From NCBI RefSeq assembly GCF_048269565.1, contig NZ_JBLXIK010000008.1, positions 35,277 to 99,276 on the forward strand: a DNA stretch of 64,000 nucleotides, written 5' to 3'. Below, piece by piece: positions 54,194 to 61,306 of this stretch. Position 1 is the first letter of the stretch. The number at the start of each line of letters is the position of its first letter. The notes under the pieces were generated by a model. That model had not been told where the DNA came from. It worked only from the letters and a program-made list of their open reading frames with translations, and ran no database searches. The translations under genes were made by a program, and so were the position numbers. Source of the DNA: Maricaulis sp048269565 (lineage in GTDB: Bacteria > Pseudomonadota > Alphaproteobacteria > Caulobacterales > Maricaulaceae).

Positions 54194-55630
54194 ATGACAC
54201 TCTATCGAGGCTTGGCGGCCGGATTCGGCGCCCTTCTCCTCACCGCCTGCCAGCCGGCAGACACGGTCGATGCCGTGGAGACCACCACTGATGAAGCGGT
54301 TGTCGCTCATGACACGAGCTTCCAGGTCGATGTCAGCTATTACCAGCTCGACAATGGCTTGCGCGTGGTGCTGTCGGAGGATCACACCGTGCCGACGGCG
54401 ACGGTCGGGGTCTATTACGGCGTCGGCTTCCGCAATGAGCCGCAGGGCCGCACCGGCTTTGCCCACCTGTTCGAGCATCTGATGTTCCAGGGCTCGGCCA
54501 ATCTGCCTCACGGTGCCTTCGACAATCTGATTTATGGCTCGGGCGGGGTGAATAACGGCTCGACCCGCTATGATTTCACCAATTACTACGAGGTCGTCCC
54601 CTCGAATGCGCTGCAGGCGATATTGTGGGCGGAGGCCGACCGCATGGCCTCACCCAATCTCGATGAGAGCCAGCTCGACAATCAGCGCGAGGTCGTGCGC
54701 AACGAGGTTTTCGTCAATGTCATCAACCAGCCCTATGGCGGCTGGATCTGGATCGACCTGCCGATGGCGGCGAACGAGAACTGGCACAATGCGCACAATT
54801 TCTACGGCGATCTGAGCGATCTCGACGCCGCCAGCCTCGCCGACGCGCAAGGCTTCTTCGACACATTCTACGCGCCCAACAATGCCGTGCTCGTTGTCGC
54901 CGGCGATATCGACAAGGGCGAGACACTGGCCTGGATCGAGGAAATGTTCGGCCCGATCGAAGCGGGTGCGCCGCTGCCACAGATCGATACCAGCGAGCCG
55001 CGCCAGAATGCCGAGAAATTCGCCTCGCAGGAGGACGCGCTGGCCAATCAGCCGGCTCTCGCCGTCGGCTATCACATGCCCGAGCGCGGCACGCCGGAAT
55101 ATTATGCCATGGCGATGCTGGACCAGCTTTTGCTGCAGGGTGATGACAGCCTGTTGACCGCCTCGCTGGTCAATGAGGAAGGCTATGCCTCCGGCGTGTT
55201 CGGCGGTATCAATCTGCTCGGCAATGCCTTCAATTATGATGGCCCGATGCTGTGGACGGTCGGACTGATCCATGACAGCGAATTCACCGTCAGTGAGGTG
55301 ATGGGCACGCTTGATGCCACGATCGAGACGGTGCGCAGCGAGCCGTTCAGCGCCGCCGATGTCGAACGCGCGCGAACCAAGCTGCTCGCCGACTTCTACG
55401 CCACCGCCGATACCGGCACCCGCTTTGGCCTCGTCGACCTGCTCGCCGCCTTCGCCCTGTTTGATGACGACCCGTCGCGCATCAACCGCATCACCGAGGG
55501 CTTCGAACAGGTGACACCGGAACTGATCCGCGCCACCGCTGAGGAGTATCTTCGCCCGACCAATCGCACCGTGCTCGAGGTCCGGCTCGCGCCGGATGAT
55601 GCCGGTGATGATGCCGGTTCACCGGAATAG
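54194..55630 (+). CDS. M16 family zinc peptidase, lipoprotein (active subunit)
   Basis: A 478-residue inverzincin with a lipoprotein signal (lipobox LTAC, Cys19). The inverted zinc motif HLFEH is at His91-x-x-Glu94-His95 and the third ligand, Glu171, falls in NEVFVNV 76 residues later, both as in pitrilysin-type peptidases. A second, non-catalytic M16 domain follows. ATG 54194 has AAGGGGAAA before it. It is 25 bp upstream of an M16 gene without the zinc motif; such pairs form a mixed dimer. It probably cleaves peptides in the periplasm. Confidence 0.94.
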   Translation: MTLYRGLAAGFGALLLTACQPADTVDAVETTTDEAVVAHDTSFQVDVSYYQLDNGLRVVLSEDHTVPTATVGVYYGVGFRNEPQGRTGFAHLFEHLMFQGSANLPHGAFDNLIYGSGGVNNGSTRYDFTNYYEVVPSNALQAILWAEADRMASPNLDESQLDNQREVVRNEVFVNVINQPYGGWIWIDLPMAANENWHNAHNFYGDLSDLDAASLADAQGFFDTFYAPNNAVLVVAGDIDKGETLAWIEEMFGPIEAGAPLPQIDTSEPRQNAEKFASQEDALANQPALAVGYHMPERGTPEYYAMAMLDQLLLQGDDSLLTASLVNEEGYASGVFGGINLLGNAFNYDGPMLWTVGLIHDSEFTVSEVMGTLDATIETVRSEPFSAADVERARTKLLADFYATADTGTRFGLVDLLAAFALFDDDPSRINRITEGFEQVTPELIRATAEEYLRPTNRTVLEVRLAPDDAGDDAGSPE

Positions 55631-55655
55631 CCAGGCCTTGATGGGAGCGAAAACC

Positions 55656-57074
55656 ATGATCAACACACTTCTCCGCGCGACGCTTGCCGCCGCCAGCCTG
55701 GCCCTCCTGCCCGCAACGGCACTGGCCCAGGGCAATCAGCAACCGCCGGTCGGCCCGCCGCCCGCCTTCCACCTGCCCGAGACCCGAAGCTTCACGCTCG
55801 ATAATGGTCTGGAAGTCACCTTCATTCCGTTTGGCCTCGCGCCGACAACTCGCATCTCGGTCCAGATGCGGGTCGGCAATGTCGATGATGGCGACCAGAC
55901 CTGGGTCTCCGACCTCACCGGCGCGATGATGGAAGAAGGCTCGGCCGGCCAGTCCAAGGAAGAACTTGCCACCGCAATGGCCGCGATGGGCGGGTCGATC
56001 AATGTCGGCATCGGCTGGAACTCGTCGGGTGTGAGCACCAATGTGCTGTCGCAATACAGCGCCGACGCGACCGCCCTGCTCGCGGATGTCGTGCGCCGGC
56101 CCGACTTTGCCGAAAGCGAATTTGACCGCGTGCGCCAGAATCTGATCCGCAATGTCGATATCCAGCGCGCCCAGCCGGGCTCGATCGCGACCGAGGCCTA
56201 TTACCGCATCCTGTTTGGCGACAGCCATCCCTATGGCCGCTACATGCCGACTGAGGAACAACTGCGCAGCTATACGCTCGACGATGTCCGCGACTTCTAC
56301 GCTGCCAATTTCGGTGCCGGGCGCACCCGTATCTATGTCGCCGGCCGTTTTGACGATGCGGAAATGGAAGCGGCGATCCGCGACGCCTTTGACGACTGGG
56401 CCCGCGGCGAACCCGACCAGGCGCAGGGCACGCCCGCCCGGCATGGCCCGATCGTGCAATTGATTGACCGTCCCGGCGCGCCGCAAACCACGCTGCGGCT
56501 CGGCTTTCCGGTGATGGCGATCACCGATCCGGATGCGCCGGCCATGACGGTGATGAATGCGCTGCTCGGCGGCTCCTTCACCTCGCGCCTGACCCGCAAT
56601 CTGCGCGAGGAAAAGGGCTATACCTATTCGCCCGGCTCCGGCACGACCTGGATGATGGGCGGCGGGGTCTGGACCTTCAATGCCGATGTCACGGCCGCCG
56701 ACACTGCAGCCGCCCTCGGCGAGACTTTCATGGAGATCCGCCGGCTGCAGGACGAAACCCCGACTGAAACCGAGGCCGGCAATATCCGCTCCTGGCTGTC
56801 GGGCGTCTTCATCCTGCAGAATGCCTCCACAGCCGGACTGATCGGCCAGCTGGCGAACCGGGATTTCTGGGGTCTGCCGCAGGATTATCTCGACACCTAT
56901 GTGCCCGATATCCTCGCCGTCAGCGATGAGGATATCTCGCAAATGGCCGGCCAATACCTGCCGCTCGACGAGATGGTTCTGGTGCTGGTCGGAGACCTTT
57001 CGCTGATCGGCGATGATGTCCGCGCCCTGCCCGAATTGCAGGGTGCGCATTTCATCACGGCGTCCGAGGACTGA
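55656..57074 (+). CDS. M16 family peptidase-like protein (inactive partner)
   Basis: A 472-residue exported M16 protein (signal peptide LLRATLAAASLALLPATALAQ). At the place of the HxxEH motif it reads WVSDLTGAMMEEG, so the zinc ligands are missing. The C-terminal half keeps the M16 clamp features (TRNLREEKGYTYSPGSGTTW, which carries the Arg/Tyr pair that grips the substrate end). It should act with the active subunit encoded just upstream. A hairpin with a short T-run follows the gene. Confidence 0.92.
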   Translation: MINTLLRATLAAASLALLPATALAQGNQQPPVGPPPAFHLPETRSFTLDNGLEVTFIPFGLAPTTRISVQMRVGNVDDGDQTWVSDLTGAMMEEGSAGQSKEELATAMAAMGGSINVGIGWNSSGVSTNVLSQYSADATALLADVVRRPDFAESEFDRVRQNLIRNVDIQRAQPGSIATEAYYRILFGDSHPYGRYMPTEEQLRSYTLDDVRDFYAANFGAGRTRIYVAGRFDDAEMEAAIRDAFDDWARGEPDQAQGTPARHGPIVQLIDRPGAPQTTLRLGFPVMAITDPDAPAMTVMNALLGGSFTSRLTRNLREEKGYTYSPGSGTTWMMGGGVWTFNADVTAADTAAALGETFMEIRRLQDETPTETEAGNIRSWLSGVFILQNASTAGLIGQLANRDFWGLPQDYLDTYVPDILAVSDEDISQMAGQYLPLDEMVLVLVGDLSLIGDDVRALPELQGAHFITASED

Positions 57075-57094
57075 CACTCAGAGTCATCGCCATG

Positions 57095-57123
57095 ACGGCC
57101 GGGCCTTTGCGTCCGGCCGTTTT
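57095..57123 (+). terminator. Likely intrinsic terminator after the M16 pair
   Basis: ACGGCCGG (57095-57102) and CCGGCCGT (57113-57120) are perfect complements with a 10-base loop, followed by TTT (four T counting the stem end). It lies 20 bp past the second M16 stop and ahead of the methyltransferase ATG at 57140, so it also rules out the upstream in-frame start of that gene. Confidence 0.75.
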
Positions 57124-57139
57124 GCGTTATACGGCGCCC

Positions 57140-57790
57140 ATGACCGACCCCCTCGACCCGATCGGCTTTGTCCGCGCCCACACCGCCCTGATGGCTCCGC
57201 CGCTGGTGCCCGAAATCTCGCTGCATCTCGCTGTCGAGACAGTGGCCATCTGGGAGCAGACCGAGGAAGCACTCGGCGCCCTGGGCCTGCCGCCGCCCTT
57301 CTGGGCCTTTGCCTGGGCCGGTGGCCAGGCGCTGGCGCGCTATTGCCTCGACAATCCGGAGATCGTCGCCGGCCGGCGCGTGCTCGATTTCGCCGCCGGT
57401 GGCGCGGTCTCCGGAATTGCCGCGATGCAGGCCGGCGCCACATCGGTGCTGGCCTGTGAGCTCGACGCCTTCGCCATCGCCGCGATCGAGGCCAATGCGG
57501 AGACCAATGGCGTCACACTGGAAACCCGGCTCGGCGACCTGGTCGGCACGGATGAGGGCTGGGATGTCGTGCTCGCCGGCGATGTCTTCTACGAAGACGG
57601 TCCGGCGCGGCTGATCGGCGGCTGGCTTGAAGACCTCGCCCGGCGCGGCGCCACCGTGCTGATTGGCGATCCGGGGCGTTCCTTCCTGCCGCAGGACCGG
57701 CTGGAGAAGCTGGCCGAATACACCGTGCCGGTAACGCGCGACCTGGAAGATCGCGAGGTGCGCTATGCCAAGGTCTGGAAATTCCGCTAG
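57140..57790 (+). CDS. Class I methyltransferase (ETFB-lysine-methyltransferase-like)
   Basis: A 216-residue AdoMet-dependent methyltransferase. The AdoMet loop is VLDFAAGGAVSGIAAMQAGA, with the acidic CELDAFAIAAIEANAETNG strand after it, and motif II reads VVLAGDVFYEDG. The PPFWAFAWAGGQALARY region before the fold is characteristic of the ETF-beta lysine methyltransferase/METTL20 family, also listed as nicotinamide N-methyltransferase-like. Substrate is not proven. It stands between a terminator and the MarR gene (41-bp gap). Confidence 0.87.
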   Translation: MTDPLDPIGFVRAHTALMAPPLVPEISLHLAVETVAIWEQTEEALGALGLPPPFWAFAWAGGQALARYCLDNPEIVAGRRVLDFAAGGAVSGIAAMQAGATSVLACELDAFAIAAIEANAETNGVTLETRLGDLVGTDEGWDVVLAGDVFYEDGPARLIGGWLEDLARRGATVLIGDPGRSFLPQDRLEKLAEYTVPVTRDLEDREVRYAKVWKFR

Positions 57791-57831
57791 CGCCACTCCC
57801 CCGGACAGCAGAATCAAGCCAGCTTCGCGCC

Positions 57832-58263
57832 ATGGCCCGCATCCGCGCCGTAGACCGGCGATTATTCCTTCTGATCGAAATCGCCGCCCGGCGTCTCAAC
57901 CGGGATGCCGACGCACGCCTGAAGGCCGAGGCCGGCGTCACCTCGGCCCAGGCCGCCGTGCTCTTCCTGCTGGCGCGGCGCGGCGAGCGCCGCATGGGCG
58001 AGATCGGCGACACGCTCTCGCTCAACCCGCCGGCCGTCACCGGCCTGGTCAGCCGCATGGAGACCCTGGGCCTGGTCGTCAAATCCGCCTCCAGGACCGA
58101 TGGACGCTCCGCCGTCGTCTCGCTGACCGAGAAGGGCCGCGCCCTCGGCGATGCCGCCGATATCAGCCTGCGCGGCCTCAATACCGAGCTCGAGGCGCGG
58201 CTCGGCGAGGATGACAGCGACATGCTGCACCGCGTCCTCACCCGGCTGGCCACGGAAAGCTGA
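57832..58263 (+). CDS. MarR-family transcriptional regulator
   Basis: A 143-residue winged-helix dimer: an N-terminal helix, recognition helix region MGEIGDTLSLNPPAVTGLVSRMETLGLV (quoted in part as LNPPAVTGLVSRME), the wing KSASRTDGRSAVVSLTEKG, and a C-terminal dimer helix. Ligand unknown. It is encoded directly before a crotonase gene on the same strand, and a TACGTA-centred palindrome in the gap could be its operator. Confidence 0.92.
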   Translation: MARIRAVDRRLFLLIEIAARRLNRDADARLKAEAGVTSAQAAVLFLLARRGERRMGEIGDTLSLNPPAVTGLVSRMETLGLVVKSASRTDGRSAVVSLTEKGRALGDAADISLRGLNTELEARLGEDDSDMLHRVLTRLATES

Positions 58264-58308
58264 TCGCGACAGCCCGCCCGGCAGGCCTGATCGCCAAGCC
58301 TGCTTGAC

Positions 58309-58320
58309 GCATACGTAAGC
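58309..58320. promoter_or_regulatory. Imperfect palindrome, possible MarR operator
   Basis: GCATACGTAAGC is a dyad with 10 of 12 matching positions around TACGTA, 45 bp after the MarR stop and 66 bp before the crotonase ATG. A weak promoter pair, TTGGCC (58330-58335) and TCTAGT (58353-58358) with a 17-bp spacer, lies just downstream. Binding by the neighbouring MarR protein is an inference. Confidence 0.4.
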
Positions 58321-58386
58321 GCAAAAGCGTTGGCCAAGCGCCCGCGGGATGCTCTAGTCTGCCGCAAAATCAAATGGGAGACTGCG

Positions 58387-59157
58387 ATGAGCGAGCTGGT
58401 TCTGGTCGAGGACGCCGAAGGTGTCCGCACAATCCGATTCAACCGTCCCGACAAGAAGAACGCCCTGACGCGACCGATGTATTCCGCTGCAGCCCACGCG
58501 CTGGAAAGCGGCGATGCCGATCCGGCCATCCGTGTCTTCATCATCGCCGGTGCCGGCGGCATTTTCACCGCCGGCAATGACCTGGTCGATTTCATGCAGG
58601 CCCCGCCGCATATCGGTGGTGGCGATGTACCGCCGGTCGAGTGCTTCATGCGCGCGCTGCTGAATGCGAAAAAGCCCGTCGTCGCCGCCGTCGACGGCCT
58701 CGCCATCGGCATTGGCGTGACAATGCTGATGCATTGCGATCTGGTCTATGCCTCGCCGCGCGCCACATTCAAGACCCCTTTCGTCGATCTCGCCCTGGCG
58801 CCGGAATACGGCTCCAGCCAGGTGATGCCGCGCATGTTCGGCCATGTCATCGCGGCCGATTTGCTGCTGCTGGGCTCGACCTGGGATGCCGGCAAGGCCG
58901 CGCGCTACGGGCTGATCAATGAGGTCGCCGATGATGTCGAGGCGCTGGCGCGGGCCAGCGCTGCCAATCTCGCCGCCAAGGCTCCCGGCTCGCTGCGCGC
59001 CGCCAAGGAATTGATGCGCCGCCCGCCCGAAGCCATCCAGGAGCGCATCACGCTGGAAGGCGGCATGTTCGCCGAATTGCTGCGCTCGGAAGAATTCACC
59101 GAGGCGGCAACGGCCTTCATGGAACGCCGCAAGCCGGATTTCTCGAATTTCGGCTAG
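58387..59157 (+). CDS. Enoyl-CoA hydratase/isomerase (crotonase) family protein
   Basis: A 256-residue crotonase. The oxyanion-hole segments are FIIAGAGGIFTAGNDLVDF and AAVDGLAIGIGVTMLMHCDLVYA (in part). The catalytic region reads FVDLALAPEYGSSQVMPR, with a Glu followed by GSS, a pattern closer to delta3-delta2-enoyl-CoA isomerases and related proteins than to the two-Glu hydratases. Fatty-acid or aromatic-acid degradation is likely; exact reaction uncertain. ATG 58387 has GGGAG about 8 bases before it. It probably answers to the upstream MarR protein. Confidence 0.9.
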   Translation: MSELVLVEDAEGVRTIRFNRPDKKNALTRPMYSAAAHALESGDADPAIRVFIIAGAGGIFTAGNDLVDFMQAPPHIGGGDVPPVECFMRALLNAKKPVVAAVDGLAIGIGVTMLMHCDLVYASPRATFKTPFVDLALAPEYGSSQVMPRMFGHVIAADLLLLGSTWDAGKAARYGLINEVADDVEALARASAANLAAKAPGSLRAAKELMRRPPEAIQERITLEGGMFAELLRSEEFTEAATAFMERRKPDFSNFG

Positions 59158-59184
59158 ACTGAACCGATCAGGGGGAGCGATCAC

Positions 59185-60603
59185 ATGCTGCGTATCATTC
59201 TGGGCGCCAGCGGCGCCGTTCTGGCCGCCGGCCTGGCCGCACTCAACCTGTCACCGATCGGGCAGATCTATCTGCCCTCGGCGACCGGGATTGTCGCCAA
59301 GCAGATGTGTTCACTCACCTGGGTCTCCGGCCTTGATCCGGACCAGGCGCGGGCGATGTATCTCGACCCGCTGCTCGGCGATGCCGGCAGCGTGCTGACC
59401 CACCATATCGATGCCGACAATCACCAGGTCACCGCGAATTTCCTCGGCCTGTTCTGGACCCAGCGCGCGGTCTGGCGTGACGGGCTCGGCTGCACCCTGG
59501 TGCATGGCGGCCATGGCTTCGATCCCGACCTGACCGTCCCGGTCGCGCATGACTTCATGCCGATGGAGCTGGATACCGCCCACCGCGATGCCTGGTTCGA
59601 CCGCGAGGCGCTCGACGCCGCCGTGCTGGGCGCTTTCGATGATGCCGCGCAGGACAGCCGCAATACGCTTGGCGTCGCCATCCTGCACCAGGGCCGGCTC
59701 GTCGCCGAGCATTATGCTCCCGGTGCCAGCCGCGAAACCCGCTTCCATGGCTGGTCGATGACCAAGAGCGTCATCACCACCCTGGCCGGCTCCATGGTCC
59801 AGGACGGAATGCTCGACATCCGCGCCGAGGGCGATATCCCGGCCCTGGCCGCGGTCGGCGACCCGCGCCTCGCCGACATCACGGTCGAAAGCCTGTTGCG
59901 CATGACCGGCGGACTGGCGATTGCCGAGCTCAATAACGGCATGGATCCCAATTCGCAGATGCTGTTCACGGCGTGGGACATGCCGCATTTCGCCGCCACC
60001 CGTGAACGCCTGCATGCGCCCGGCGATCACTGGCAATATATGAGCGGCAATACCATCCTCGCCTCCGACACCATGCAGCGCCGGCTCGGCGACAGCCTGC
60101 CGGAACAGATCGCCGCCCTGCGGGCGCGCATCTATGAACCGCTCGGCATCTATTCCGCCATCATGGAACCGGGCGAGAATGGCGTCTTCCAGGGCTCGTC
60201 CTACATGTATGCCACCGCCCAGGACTGGGCGCGGCTGGGCCAGCTCTATCTCGACAATGGCGTCGCCAATGGCACCCGCATCCTGCCGGAAGACTGGTAT
60301 TCAATCGTCGCCGAGCCGACACCGGGGTCGGGCGGCGGTTATGGCATGGGGTTCTGGCTGCCGACCGAGGCCACGGGCCTGCCGCCGGAAACCATCATGA
60401 TGAGCGGCTTCCAGGGCCAGTGGGGCTATGTCCTGCCCGCGCAGGAGCTGGTGATCGTGCGCTTCGGGGCGACGATCGGCGTCAGTTCACGCTCCGGACG
60501 TCTGGCGCGCGAAGTCGTCGATGCATTGCGCCCCCCGGCACCGGTTGAGGTGCCACCGGTTGAGGTGCCAGAGGCCGGGGCCAGCGAAGACGAGCCCCTC
60601 TAG
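59185..60603 (+). CDS. Serine hydrolase (beta-lactamase class C/esterase family)
   Basis: A 472-residue protein with an N-terminal hydrophobic anchor or signal (IILGASGAVLAAGLAALNL). The active-site serine is in SMTKS (SxxK), about residue 191, and the second motif YMSGN (YxN) about residue 285; a late FQGQWG/SGF segment can serve as the third. This is the class C beta-lactamase/EstB fold, usually an esterase or D-aminopeptidase rather than an antibiotic resistance enzyme. The tail holds a short repeat (PVEVPPVEVP). It is 27 bp after the crotonase gene. Its stop overlaps that of the convergent BLUF-like gene. Confidence 0.92.
   Translation: MLRIILGASGAVLAAGLAALNLSPIGQIYLPSATGIVAKQMCSLTWVSGLDPDQARAMYLDPLLGDAGSVLTHHIDADNHQVTANFLGLFWTQRAVWRDGLGCTLVHGGHGFDPDLTVPVAHDFMPMELDTAHRDAWFDREALDAAVLGAFDDAAQDSRNTLGVAILHQGRLVAEHYAPGASRETRFHGWSMTKSVITTLAGSMVQDGMLDIRAEGDIPALAAVGDPRLADITVESLLRMTGGLAIAELNNGMDPNSQMLFTAWDMPHFAATRERLHAPGDHWQYMSGNTILASDTMQRRLGDSLPEQIAALRARIYEPLGIYSAIMEPGENGVFQGSSYMYATAQDWARLGQLYLDNGVANGTRILPEDWYSIVAEPTPGSGGGYGMGFWLPTEATGLPPETIMMSGFQGQWGYVLPAQELVIVRFGATIGVSSRSGRLAREVVDALRPPAPVEVPPVEVPEAGASEDEPL
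60540..60569 (+). repeat. 15-bp tandem repeat at the end of the serine hydrolase gene
   Basis: The unit ACCGGTTGAGGTGCC occurs twice in perfect tandem (60540-60554 and 60555-60569), encoding the PVEVPPVEVP tail. It is in frame and looks like a recent slippage duplication in a disordered C-terminal tail. Confidence 0.9.
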
Positions 60604-61043
60604 GCGCGCGCCACACACACCAGCGGCGGCGATTCCGCAACCAGACCGGAGGCGATGACGGTGCGGACGTGAGTCCGCACCTCACCGGCGGTCGGGACAT
60701 TGCGGCGGAGGGTTTTGATCAGGGCATGATTGGCGGGGCCGCGGCGCGAGGTGCCCACCGACCAGGTCTGATATCGTCGTTTCAGCAGCGGCACGAATTC
60801 AAGGCGTTGCGGATCGGCATGACGGGGGTCGCCGGCAATGCCGTGCCAGAACGCCTCCAGCACTTCGCGTTCGCCCTCGAGCTCTTCCATGAACCAGCCA
60901 TAATCCCAGACCAGGGCGCCGGTCATTTGCCGGTCAGTGCTCGCCTTCATGCAACAGGCCAGGACACTGCCCAACTCGCCATTGAGCGCACCCACGCCCA
61001 GATCGACCTGCGCTTTCGAGACCATCACCGCCCTGTACAACAT
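60600..61043 (-). CDS. Degenerate BLUF-fold protein
   Basis: A ~147-residue protein matching the BLUF blue-light sensor fold: LYRAVMVSKA at the start, RQMTGALVWDYGWFMEELEGE, the GIAGDPRHAD segment, and KRRYQTWSVG. Compared with AppA (from memory), the photocycle Tyr21 is Met7, the flavin ligand Asn45 is Ser35, and Gln63 before LEG is Glu53; the Trp104 equivalent is kept, but the following Met106 equivalent is Val. FAD photochemistry is therefore doubtful. An in-frame GTG at 61130 would add 29 residues; the ATG at 61043 fits BLUF proteins, which begin at this strand. The TAG stop overlaps the serine hydrolase stop (CTAG). Confidence 0.75.
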   Translation of the reverse strand: MLYRAVMVSKAQVDLGVGALNGELGSVLACCMKASTDRQMTGALVWDYGWFMEELEGEREVLEAFWHGIAGDPRHADPQRLEFVPLLKRRYQTWSVGTSRRGPANHALIKTLRRNVPTAGEVRTHVRTVIASGLVAESPPLVCVARA

Positions 61044-61142
61044 CGTCGCCGCTACCCGTTCAAAATCCTGTCCGCTGCTGAGTAGCGTGAAGGCTTGAAG
61101 GCTTCGTCTCAAAGACGGTGATAATTTCACTCAAACACGTAT

Positions 61143-61211
61143 AAAACCTGAGACAATCGAGGCGGCCCGAGCGCCTGCCGGCCGGCAAATGCCTTGCCAC
61201 ACTCAGGTTTT
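61143..61211. other. Structured inverted-repeat block between the BLUF-like gene and ubiD
   Basis: AAAACCTGAG (61143-61152) and CTCAGGTTTT (61202-61211) are perfect complements 49 bp apart. Between them are a GGCG/CGCC hairpin (61161-61164, 61172-61175) and a perfect palindrome TGCCGGCCGGCA (61176-61187). The whole can fold as a closing stem with two inner hairpins. T-runs occur at either end depending on strand. It may be an RNA leader or attenuator for ubiD, a small RNA, or a protein-binding site; I match it to no known riboswitch. Confidence 0.45.
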
Positions 61212-61306
61212 TACAAACAACCAACCCATGGCTGCGGCGCATCGCGCACTGGCATTTTCTGCGGCGAAGTTGCAGTTTCTACACCCGGTGCAAGCGAGAC
61301 CCCGAC

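Noticed and set aside
59185..60603. Antibiotic-resistance beta-lactamase
   Set aside because: SxxK and YxN are shared by many esterases and peptidases of this fold. Nothing in the context (crotonase, MarR) suggests resistance.
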